Positions 48,101 through 58,994 of a stretch of 64,000 nucleotides of DNA are shown in pieces. This stretch comes from Lottia gigantea. Its lineage: Eukaryota; Mollusca; Gastropoda; Lottiidae. Each line of letters starts with the position of its first letter. Position 1 is the stretch's first letter. Below the pieces are notes generated by a model that searched no databases, was not told the DNA's origin, and saw only the letters and a program-made list of their open reading frames with translations. The stretch is from contig NW_008706746.1 in NCBI RefSeq assembly GCF_000327385.1, positions 2,102,976 through 2,166,975 on the forward strand, given 5' to 3'. The translations under genes were made by a program, and so were the position numbers.

Positions 48101-48235
48101 GCACAATCCTTGCATTCATACTCGAATAGACCTAAACGTAGCGGAAGAGTAGTTACTATATATAATTTATGATTGCTACAATAGTACATTTATCAAATTT
48201 AATAGGCTTCATGTTGATGGTTTACATCAATACCA
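45140..48235. other. No gene seen
   Basis: A 93-codon plus frame at 45230-45511 is AT-rich without motifs. No repeats beyond short ones were noticed. Confidence 0.4.
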
Positions 48236-48239
48236 ACAT

Positions 48240-48583
48240 CAAAACAAAGCCATCAAACTTAAATCTATCTGTGTATATCGTGCCTTGTGAAGACGGGCAA
48301 TGAGTGGAAATTTTGCAAGGACAGCAGCATAAGCCTGCTCTTTTTCCAACTATCGAGGGAACTTTAACGTGCACAGCCAGTAGCATATGGGGCCCAGGTT
48401 TATTGTCCAATTCGAACGACTGGTTATTTTTTCCATGTCAGGCCCTCTTACCTTCATCACTTTGAGGGAGAAACCAGGTAAAAATATCCAAAGGTATTGT
48501 CTCAACCTATGTCGGGATTGAACCCTGGACATTCAGGTTAGCGAGCAAGCGTTTTGACGCACTGAGACAGCAAGGCTCCCATT
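48240..48583 (-). repeat. tRNA-derived SINE, full-length-like copy
   Basis: On the minus strand it starts GGGAGCCTTGCTGTCTCAGT (A-box region, 48557-48571) and has a perfect B box GGTTCAATCCC at 48514-48524, the spacing of a tRNA promoter. The body continues to about 48240 with TGATGAAGGTAAGAGGGCCTG and a CAGTCGTTCGAATTGGACAA segment shared with the copy at 28.5 kb. Confidence 0.75.
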
Positions 48584-48589
48584 TTCCTT

Positions 48590-50117
48590 TCTGAAAGCCC
48601 ACGATACATAACGTTGAAGGTAGTCCCTCTGATAGTTTTCCGTGAGAAATTTCGCATTTACAGCAGTGAGTCGAATCAATCTTTAAAAATGATACACAAA
48701 ATTGTTGCATTGACTGAATAATAAACACAAGTAAATATGATTGGAATTACCCTTTTGTTTTGTTTCTACATCACCCGAAGATTATTACGACCTCTTTTTT
48801 TCTGATTTGAAATCGAAGAAAACTAAGAAACGTGCATATTTTCTTTAAAGTCTTTGTTTAAACATCAATAAGTCGATTATAATGAACCTAGTTATTATAG
48901 AAATTGGCATTATGATTGCATCAGAGTTTTATCAGACAATAACAAAATTATCGCTTACATAATAAACATTTATTTTAATCACTCAGAGCCGACACATATA
49001 GATTTTATTTCAATCCGTTTTCTCTTCAAAACTTCATTTTCTTTTGATTTCTCACAGATTCTCAATTTCCTTGTGACAGAAAGAATTCTGTTTTCTGATT
49101 TACAAACGATGGCGTGGGGTCATTTCAATATTACACGATAAGACTAAAAACGAACTTTAATCTCTTCTGCAGATTTTCTTATAAAAATATGTCTGTTTTT
49201 TAATGATTGCATTTACAATGTTTTTCTTTGAAAGGCGTTTCTGTGAGAGGTAATCTTAGTATATATCGGCTTTGCCAATTATTCCACGTCCACGGCGTCA
49301 AATCGTTAAGAAGGAAAAACGCGTGATAGAAATTCGAGAAGCGTAAAATGTAAGGCTGTCTTAAGCACGAGAGTTAGTTTATCAGACAGAGGCTTGGTAA
49401 TGTTTACAATGGTGATGACCTATACTGATTCCAAGTCAGAGGTCAAAATTACCCAATAACTTCACTGTTTAGTATTTTTCTTATCTTAACGAAAGGTTCA
49501 GACTCTTTAATATCAAAGTTAAATGTGGAATCTATATCTTTCATATAACAGTTGGGATTGTTAACACATAATGAATGCAATTGTTTCAGACCGTATTTTC
49601 ATAGTGTTGAAATTTCTTTATGATGTGAAACGGCTTTGTTAATTGCATAATATTCTACGTGAAGCTTTTTTCATCGTTACAGTTCAAAGCGTCGCTGATC
49701 GAAGATTTTTATTAATATAATCGTGCCTTGCCAGTTGATTTTCATTAGACTTACATTTACAGTTAAACAAACGTTTGTTTGAGTCGATCAAGAGCTTTTG
49801 GTTGATTGAATTTTCAGCGTCTAGTTTTTGGCATCATTATCCTATATGATGTTGTCTAATATGATGTAAATAGATTTTGAACTCTATTTAAAGTTAGATC
49901 ACCAGAAAGGTCGGAAGTTTATTTATTTCTATTGGCACTTTACGGAATATGCGGTACCGTTAAAGCTAATATCTTTAAAACTAGATCAGCGGAAACGTTT
50001 GAAGTATATTTATTTTCTGCTGGAATTCTTCTAAATGTTTAGTTAATTTGTATAAACTTCAACAGAACCAACTTACAATATTGAACTTTTTGTGGAGAGA
50101 ACTTTAGAATTGATAAA
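48590..50117. other. Upstream region of the GPCR exon
   Basis: No exon, TATA-type promoter or CpG-rich stretch could be recognised with confidence. The GPCR 5' UTR probably begins somewhere before 50118. Confidence 0.35.
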
Positions 50118-50405
50118 ATGGAAACATTAGATCACTCGAACATGTCAAATGTTTCAAACGTTACGGACGATTATGAGTATTATTACGAATATGACTATGA
50201 GGATTCCATTAACAATATACCTCTAGATGAACTTATTCCTACCAGCATTACATACTTTTTAACATTGACACTCGGAGTCGTTGGTAACTCGTTAGTGATA
50301 TTTTCAATTTCCTACTACAAACGTATGAGAAGTACGACCAATGTGTTTTTGTTAAGTTTGTCTTGTGCTGATTTGTTAGTAGTGTTGATTTGTGTTCCGA
50401 TAAAG
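50118..50405 (+). CDS. Rhodopsin-family GPCR, first coding exon (N-terminus, TM1, TM2 start)
   Basis: A 96-codon exon from ATG (context GATAAAATGG) to the donor CCGATAAAG|GTAAGT, phase 0. Residues 1-35 form the extracellular N-terminus: three N-glycosylation sequons (NMS, NVS, NVT) and a tyrosine/acid-rich run, YEYYYEYDYED, of the kind that is often Tyr-sulphated. TM1 follows, with the class A GNSLV motif, then the first intracellular loop YYKRMRSTTN, and TM2 FLLSLSCADLLVVLICVP containing the conserved L..AD. The pattern fits a peptide-hormone or neuropeptide receptor; the ligand cannot be told from this exon. TM3-TM7 exons were not found in 50406-64000. Confidence 0.85.
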
Positions 50406-53400
50406 GTAAGTTAAATTACTATAGTCAACAAACCATATTTACTTACTTATCAATTGGCAGTGTCAATTATAAGCGTTAACGATTTTTTATTGTTAAGTAA
50501 CAACTAGTTAAACATGGAAGTTAATTTCATATTGCTATTCCTTGTCGGATCGTCTTTACAATCAATAAGCTCTTTATCTTATTTAAATTCTTTTACCCTG
50601 ATATTGTAAGGGTTTCATAACGCAAATAACACAGACAGTAGTTATAAACCGCATTATATTCAAGTGAAGTACATTTCAAATTTTCATATTAATATAGTTT
50701 CAGATACTTGCCTTTAGAGAGGGAAAGTGCAATGATAGGCTTATCTGAGACTCTCTTTTATCAACTTGTTGGATTGCCAAGTTTCTATACACTGCAATAA
50801 AGACTTGCAGAACCTCCTTCTATCATGCTATTTGTACGATATTAGTAACATTTGTTTTTGTTATTCGTATAGATTTCTATCAATATCAGCAGCCGTCACA
50901 TTTTATTTTTCGGAAGAAATACAAATAAATTCTTTACTACTCTTTACTATTACTGCGATGAAAGGTGTACATTTAAAAGTCAGTCTGTATTTGCTATGTA
51001 TTGTCCTATCAGATTAACAAGTCCTGTAAATAGAATAGAGGCAATGTGTGCATGAGGTGTAACTTCTACTAAATGTTACCACCATTCACTATAGCAATGG
51101 GTCAAAAGGGGATATGCGTCATATACTGTGCACTGTTGTAATTGAATCGAGAAGTAAGACCTTATTGAGATGATCACTCGAAATCATGACACTGTAGAAC
51201 CAATAGAACCATGACGAACATAAAAATTAATTGGATTGCTACCGGTTTATGGGGAAACGAGCCTATCAATTAAATTATATGCTTGTCCTTCGAATTTAAT
51301 GAATAACGAAAACAGTGATTAAGGAAACTTCATGTAAACTACATTTCACGTTAAATGATGATTTAGTTTAGGTATTTGAATGAATCTTACTTTTAAAAGA
51401 GCATTCGATTTTCCTGAGTAAGCACATGATTTTCAATTAAAATTTTAGCTCGGATAAATTCTTGCACATAGTTTGGGGATGTGCTATGATAGAAAATTGG
51501 AGACACTGTGGTTTTAGACCTTTTACTTATCCGGTTTTATAGGGGGCACTATTCTGTTATATTACAACGCCTTTCTGTAGACGAACCTGACGGGAAATTG
51601 GAATGATGCAAACAGCAGAACCTTTTTTACTAACCCTCTTACTAGCACATCCGTTATCGGAAAATCACATATCGATAGCGCTGTCCCGAATTTTGCCAGA
51701 ATCTAACCCCAGATCTTGACACTAGGTTGGCAGCAAAATTTTGTCCTGGAGATTTTCCAATTCCAGCCATTACGATGTCATTAACTTATTTTCCAAAATG
51801 GCAATAATATAATTAACTAGAACATAAATAGATGTTTGAACAGTTATTTCCGTAAATAAGAAATTACTGTTCTTAGTAATTATCGTCATAGTTTAGAGGA
51901 AACCTCTTAAACTTCCATTTAAACATATTGATATGTCTAATTGCAGAGTAATTCTTGTATGATATATCTGTAATGTCTAATTGATCAATTTCAAGTTGTT
52001 CTCAAAATTGGAATATTTATTGACAAGAATATGCGATTTATGAGATTTCTGACGTAAAAGGTGTGCATTCGACGTTAATTATGATACCCTTGAAGATACG
52101 AACAATTTAGGAAATATTCTAGCTTGGTAAACCCAGATTTCTACGTTGACGAACAACATGTCTACATTTTTATAGGTCTATGGTCACGGTTATACTGGAA
52201 GGTGAGACCATCCGCCCCAGATCAATTGTCTTCTACAGATACGCATTATTGGCGTATATGTACATGTATTGTACATTTGAAAATTATCCAGTCCTCGGTT
52301 TATTGTAAAAGCAGAACGCCGCTTTTTTCTAACGTGGAAACAGCTAGTCAATCATCTTTTAGGTGTCATTTATCTCTTTCGCTTTCCCCGCTACCCGAAA
52401 ATATGCTTGAATACCAATGAATAAAACGATATGATACTTTCTACCAAATCCAACTCTTATCAAGATCTTATATAAAGAAAATCATATCACCACAATATCA
52501 AGGGTGGTCAATCATATCTTGATTTGGTATAATTGCCATCTATCATTAATGTAGAAATCGTTCTCAGAGCTTTTAGACGTGTCACTTAATTATATGAAAC
52601 GTCACTTATGGGTCATGTCAATCTAATTCTGTTCCTAATTCCTAATAAAGTATTAAATCTTACAACTGGAATAATATTAAAGACGGTGGGGGGATTGGGT
52701 TTTGACAACCCTCAGAAACTGCACCTTTTGTATCAGTTTAATGATAGTGTGTTTCCTGTTTCCATTAACTTGTCCAATATCAGAAAATCTTTACTTAAAA
52801 AAACTTTATTCATTTATAAACCTTTCCAGTCAATTCCATCTTGAACTTTCGACCAGAATTGCTTCGAATAGCCTGTGAACAGTCTTTACATAAGAAATGC
52901 TTACTTCATATACCTAATAATCGATAAATATTGCTGTCATTCAGAAAAATATTGGATTGAAATAGATTTGATAAAAGTTTAAGCGCAGGATTCTTTTACC
53001 GGGATCGATTTTACCAGTACAAAGGGTATTTTATTTGGTGGAGTAAGATCGCTATGAATCCATGTGGCCCATGACATCTTAATTATTCATCTTACCTTTT
53101 AAAAAAATATTAGTTGTGAAAGTTAAACATTATGTATCCTCCAACTTGGAATTGTTACACGCGAGTTACTTGTGAAAATTCAAACGGCGAAAAATGTGAA
53201 ACATTACTTTGGAAAGTTTCGTAAAGGATTTTCAATTGTGTTTTTGATTTAACATCATAACAAACTTTGAAAATTTTTTAATGGATTTAGTGCTGAAGTG
53301 GAAATGAAATGAATGGAGTTCTACGTTCTACTTTTCTGCACCATTCAGGCTAATGAAGATGGAGATAAGTTAGATGCCGTATAATAATCGCTATTGTATC

Positions 53401-53965
53401 TCATAAAAATCAAGTTCATGATTTTTTTGCATTGTTTACTTTTTCTAACAGAAACTAAGCAGATATATTTTCAAAAAATGTAATCGTGAGTCGGGTTTAA
53501 TGATTCCTTTGGGTATATATCTAATATATATGTTTCTTTCAAATCGTTATATATATCATCTTCTGTGTGGTAAAATATTTTAAAATGATAGTCATAATCC
53601 AGAATGCTGCATTACCAAATGAAAATATACAAGTGGGGATATTTGGTATGAAACAAATGACATGAAATCAACTTTGACAATACCAACATACTGACAATCA
53701 ATAAGCATAGAAATAGAGCCAGGAGACTATAAGCCGAACGTCAGAAGATACCTGCCCGACCTAAACAGAAAAGACGGTTCGCTTGTCTCATGCAGATGAT
53801 AAACTTATCAACCTGAAATTATCAACATGTATTACAAGTGTGATATATATTATTTTATTTAGAAATATTTCAACTAAAGCAAATATATGGTTATGTTAAA
53901 CATTGTAATTCTCTTTCCAAAGGTTTTAACATTAACAATAATTGTTTTCTGTAGAATATTGTACT
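50406..53965. other. Presumed first intron of the GPCR gene
   Basis: Follows the GTAAGT donor at 50406. No TM3 exon (W.FG....C pattern) was recognised. Short frames at 50766, 52124 and 52608 have no motif. Confidence 0.4.
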
Positions 53966-53969
53966 TTTT

Positions 53970-54791
53970 ATACGCCCACACGTAAGATGGGCGTATATTG
54001 TAATCACCCCGTCGGTCCGTCGGTCCGTCCGTCCGTTCACATTTGACTCTACAGGCTACAGTTCTTTATGGATTCTTTTGATTTTTATTTTGTATGTCAA
54101 TGTTGTTATGAAGATGATCCCTATTGATTTTCGTGATGATCGGATAATTTTTCACCGAAATATCGTGTCTGACTTGACGTTTTTCTCTATTAGCTATATT
54201 GAGCAGCTCGTGCTCACTCTACAGGCTACAATTTTTTACAGATTCTTTTGATTTTTATTTTGTGTGTCAATGTCATTATGAAGATGATCCCTATTGATTT
54301 TCGTGATGATCGGATAATTTTTCACCAAAATATCGTGTCTGACTTGACGTTTAACTCTATTAGCTATATTGTGCAACTCGTGCTCACTCTACAGGCTACA
54401 ATTTTTTACAGATTCTTTTGATTTTTATTTTGTATGTCTATGTCGTTATGAAGATGATCCCTATTGATTTTCATGATGATCTATCGATTTTCATGATGAT
54501 CGGATAATTTTTCACCGAAATATCGTGTCTGACCTGACGTTTTACTCTATTAGCTATATTGTGCAACTCGTGCTCACTCTACAGGCTACAATTGTTTACA
54601 GATTCTTTTGATTTTTATTTTGTATGTCAATGTCATTATGAAGATGATCCCTATCGATTTTCGCGATGATCGGATAATATTTCACCGAAATATCGTGTCT
54701 GACTTGGCGTTTCACTCTATTAGCTATATTGTGCAACCTTGTAGTCACTAAAGACTGTTTAATCATTTCTGACAGCTGCCAGTGGGCGTAT
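53970..54791 (+). mobile_element. Pearl-like element B with 170 bp core repeats
   Basis: Ends are inverted: ATACGCCCAC at 53970-53979 and GTGGGCGTAT at 54782-54791. The head has a hairpin (ATACGCCCAC / GATGGGCGTAT) and a GTCGGTCCGTCGGTCCGTCC run. Core: units starting at ACTCTACAGGCTAC at 54046, 54216, 54386 and 54576 (period 170; the third carries a local 20 bp duplication), then a partial end. The tail TAGTCACTAAAGACTGTTTAATC matches that of element A although the core is unrelated. Confidence 0.7.
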
Positions 54792-55124
54792 GTTACCTTG
54801 CCTGGCAAGCTATCTTTAATGTATTTATTGATTAGTTAATAATTAAGTAATGTATTAATAAACCACTTCATCTCTTGTGCCCAAATGTAAAAGTAGTTTG
54901 CATATAACTTTTTATCACTATAATGTAGACTAGAGAAACACATCGATTCGTAGCATAAAACTTTAGCGAAGTAGGTCCTTGGAGTCTTTTAAGATGGTTC
55001 CCTTATTTTCATTATGAAAATGAAAATGCTAATATTTATATGAATAGAACGTAGATGTGTTCCAATGACTTGGAAAAAATAGCAGTTTGTCTTACATGTC
55101 CATAATTAATTCATTATTAGCTAA

Positions 55125-55350
55125 ATTAGAAGATAATTACCAGCAGAATTACAATGAATAACCGATCAAGAAAGGCCAAAAAGTCTTTTTTGTTCATCCA
55201 GACTGTACATACATGAACATTTATGATTGGTTAATTTCTCTTTATTATATGCAATAAGAACATAATGATATGATTAAGAATACATGATAATTAATTAAAA
55301 ACACTGATTAATCGAATAGTTTGCTTAATTTGACACTAAAAAATAGGAAA
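55125..55350. repeat. Dispersed repeat copy 2
   Basis: Counterpart of 22035-22260. It shares the block order and similar A/T-rich spacers; boundaries are approximate. Confidence 0.7.
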
Positions 55351-55354
55351 ACCC

Positions 55355-56300
55355 ATCTTTAAGCAAAGACTGTCTTGTTTTTGCGCCTCTGTTATCGACT
55401 GTTTACGCACCTCACAATATCTTTAATGAATGTTTTATTTAAATAAAATTTGCACTTCCCTTTTTCAGGTTCCCTGGGTCATTAATTATTTACCAATCTT
55501 TTATTTCAAATGGAATAAAATGCGCTCTGGTGATTCACATATGAATCAAAACGAATTTAGTTTAATGAACATTAAAAGAAAGACAAATTGCTTTTGATTC
55601 ACGTCATAAAGGATAAATCCGTAGACAATATTATAATAATGAAACATTCCACTCAGAGTCATGGTATTTTCAATTTTCCAATTGTGGAGAGAGAGTGTAT
55701 TGGCCTTTCTTCTTGATACACCGAAGACAGCTCAACCGACATACCCCGAGCTCTACTACATGCCATTGTGTTTAATGGAAGTATGTCCAAATTGTCATGT
55801 GATGCTGTGCATCTGGTACTGGTAGTTCAATCATCATAGTTATTCGTTTGAGATTACTACCGTTTTCCGAGTTCCTTAGTTTTAGATAAAAACAACTTGT
55901 CTTCAAGATTAGCACGTAAATAAAGCAAAATTCATTTCGTTTCGCCAGTTTGAATATATATCTCTTACATAATATACAGAGATCAGAAAATCTTTTTAGA
56001 ATCATAACGGTTGTTTGACATCTTTTATTTAACAGTCTGGAAATTCGTATTCTCAGTCACTCAGTTGGATATAGAACGGAGTTTATGAGACCAAGACCAT
56101 GTGGTTAGCGCTGTGAAAATAGCTATTTGAAACACGACTTTCGTCATTTCATAGCAATAATAACAGTCTACCAGATCATTTTTAACAACAGGGCGAAGAT
56201 TGTTTAGTGTGATGTGTGAGATTTTGCTGTACTTTCTTGATAATATCGTTGTAATGGACTTTACTCTTTGTCTAGATTCTTAAGCCATAAGAAATGTTTT
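55355..56300. other. No gene seen
   Basis: AT-rich; a minus frame at 55772-56005 shows no domain. Confidence 0.4.
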
Positions 56301-56304
56301 TTTA

Positions 56305-56770
56305 ATACGCCCACATGGAAATGTGGTCCGTTGGTCCGTTAGTCTGTCGGCCCGTCAACATTTCTTGTGAATACAATAGAGACTACAGTTTTCAACTGAT
56401 TTTAATGGAATTGGTGTGATCATTTATATTGATGAGGTCTTGGTCAAGTTCGAATTTGACGATCTTTCGATGAACGGGTTTTGAATTATTGCCCTTGACT
56501 TAGGAAAAACGCGTCAAAATTTGTTTCTGAACACTATAGAGACTACAGTTTTCAGATGATTGGAATGAAATTTGGTGTGATCATTTATATTGATGAGATC
56601 TTGGACAACTTCGAATTTGATAATATTTTGATGAACGGTCTTTGAGTTATTGCCCTTGACTTAGAGAAAACGCATGAAAAATTAGTTTGTTGACACCTTA
56701 CAGTTTTCAATTGATTTTAATGAAACATGGTGTGATCATGTATATTGATAAGATAATTTGATGTATTTGT
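56305..56770 (+). mobile_element. Pearl-like element C (short copy, 161 bp core family)
   Basis: Begins ATACGCCCACATGGAAATGTGG followed by a TCCGTTGGTCCGTT run, then about two and a half units of the same 161 bp core as element A. It ends with the same ATGAAACATGGTGTGATC unit and ATAATTTGATGTAT sequence that closes the core of element A. The 3' boundary is approximate. Confidence 0.65.
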
Positions 56771-56883
56771 TTTATTGATATTGATTTTTAAAAATTTGGT
56801 GGAATTTCTCGGCATAAATAACTGACAGTAAATATATATATCATCGAATTCAAACTATTGAAATTCCTTTTATATGAGAGAGT

Positions 56884-57345
56884 GAATCAGGGAGATGATG
56901 AAAGTGAATCAATAAGATGAGGAGAGTGAATCAGGAAGATGAGGAGAGTGAATTAGTAAGATGAGGAGTGTGAATCAATAAGATGAGGAGAGTGAATCAG
57001 GAAGATGAGGAGAGTGAATTAGTAAGATGATGAGAGTGAATCATAGAGATGAGGAGAGTGAATAAGAATGATGAGGAGAGTGAATCAGGAAGATGAGGAG
57101 AGTGAATCAGGAAGATGAGGAGAGTGAATCAGGAAGATGAGGAGGGTGAATTAGTAAGACAAGGAGAGTGAATCAGGAAGATGAGGAGAGTGAATCTGAA
57201 TCAGGAAGATGAGGAGAGTGAATCAGGAAGATGAGGAGAGTGAATTAGTAAGACAAGGAGAGTGAATCAGGAAGATGAGGAGAGTGAATCAGGAAGATGA
57301 GGAGAGTGAATTAGTAAGATGAGGAGAGTGAATCAGTAAGTCGTA
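56884..57345. repeat. 22 bp purine-rich minisatellite
   Basis: About 21 copies of GAATCAGGAAGATGAGGAGAGT, with variants TTAGTAAGAT and CAATAAGAT. The plus strand is almost all A and G apart from one or two T's or a C per unit, so it could form triplex DNA. It is followed by two diverged copies of a roughly 65 bp sequence with 'gagttactaagacggattt' (57345-57460). Confidence 0.9.
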
Positions 57346-57464
57346 TTTTTGAGTTACTAAGACGGATTTGAAAAAAAAATGTTTGTGACCCATTTTCGAG
57401 TTAATAATTCGGATTTTCGACTTACTAAGTCGGATTTGGAAAAAAAAAATATGTGTGGCACAAT

Positions 57465-58015
57465 TACGCTTCCGTATAAATCGGTTTGATACGCAATCTA
57501 TTATTTTTGTTCTAATTCTAGTTATTGTCTGTAGAAAAAACTGAAAATGATGTAGCATTTCTGTTGTGATCGCTATCTAAACTTGAAGGAAATTTCAAAG
57601 TAAAACTATAATTTTTGCGCAACCGGAAGTGGTTTACCGGGGTAATCCGTGAGATTTAATCCGTAGTGGAACCAGCGAGGTGATCCAATACAAACGTTCG
57701 CAGATGATGCAAATTGCAGATAAGGTATTATCAAATCTGTTCACGTTCTTACTTGACTTTATACTCATGGGTCAAGTATCATAGATCAAGCACAATTTCT
57801 TTCAATTATTTTTCGAAATATTGAAGATACAATGTAGATATACAATGTGTTGATAAGCATAAGTTAAGTTAAGGAGTGCCATGTAAATGATAGGCTTAAA
57901 AGCACCGGGGTTAAAAGCTATCTAGCTAGAAGTTTCAAAAAGTCCAAAAACCATGTGATAAGTTCTCGTGCCACGCTCGGAGCTGGTCACAGTTCTAGTA
58001 GTATTTGAAGTGTCA
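57465..58015. other. No gene seen between two minisatellites
   Basis: Unique sequence with a slightly GC-richer patch near 57615-57690 (CCGGAAGTGGTTTACCGGGG). No exon was recognised. Confidence 0.4.
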
Positions 58016-58018
58016 ATT

Positions 58019-58414
58019 ATTGTATCTAAAGTTTATATTATCATATTAAATATTGTATCTAAAGTTTATATTATCATGTTAATTATTGTATCTAAAGTTT
58101 ATATTATCATTTTAAGTATTGTATCTAAAGTTTATATCATCATATTAAATATTGTATCTAAAGTTTATATTATCATGTCAATTATTGTATCTAAAGTTTA
58201 TATTATCATGTTAATTATTGTATCTAAAGTTTATATTATCATGTCAATTATTGTATCTAAAGTTTATATTATCATATTAAATATTGTATCTAAAGTTTAT
58301 ATTATCATATTCATTATTGTATCTAAAGTTTATATTATCATATCAATTATTGTATCTAAAGTTTATATTATCATATCAATTATTGTATCTAAAGTTTATA
58401 TTATTGTATTTAAA
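58019..58414. repeat. 33 bp minisatellite, 12 copies
   Basis: Unit ATTGTATCTAAAGTTTATAT plus TATCATRTYAAWT, 12 copies. Because 33 is a multiple of three, one frame stays open over 154 codons and reads as IVSKVYII repeats. No flanking coding sequence supports a gene. Confidence 0.92.
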
Positions 58415-58676
58415 TTTAAATTGTTTTATTGATTATAATTAAAAGTGTCTTTTCCTACTTTTGTGATCTTTCTTGTATCGCGAAAATTTTACTACTAGTG
58501 ATACCCGACGTTAGTTTGAAAAAAAAACAACAAAACAACCAGGGCATATGTGCACTTACTATGATGCAATAGGGTATGTATAACGTATGGATGCACCGAC
58601 TTTTCATTGTCTACATGTGGCTCACGAAAGAAAGCCTCTTGCCTTTTTAAATAGTATCATTTTACCGAATATGTAA

Positions 58677-58989
58677 CAGTTGCGGCGCCAGCCTGGGGTT
58701 ATAAATAGAGGACAGATCGACTTAATGGGGAAACAACTGTAGAGGTCAAATTTAAAATGCAGCAGCTCTGTGGAAGTGCATGAGCGCAAATCCCCCTTGG
58801 AGCATCTGAGAAGGTTATCCCTCAAGAAGATTTTTGAAAAATATAGTTGATTAGGAGCATTGTGACACATATTTTGGGGAAAACACGTATAAAATGATAT
58901 TTTTAAATTTGTTAAAAATGAAGTTGGGGTATAAACCCTTTTTCTAGAGGGGAAAAACACCCCCTGTAACCTCACTGGTTCCGCCACTG
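58677..58989. mobile_element. hAT-like MITE
   Basis: Left end CAGTTGCGGCGCCAGCCTGG; the reverse complement of the right end is CAGTGGCGGAACCAGTGAGG. CAGTGGCGG-type ends are typical of invertebrate non-autonomous hAT elements (from family knowledge). Length is 313 bp. The flanks (TATGTAA / TATAAGA) are only roughly alike. A 121-codon minus-strand frame crosses it and matches nothing recognised. Confidence 0.55.
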
Positions 58990-58994
58990 TATAA

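Noticed and set aside
58622-58987. 121-codon minus-strand frame
   Set aside because: It lies almost wholly in the hAT-like MITE and has no recognisable motif.
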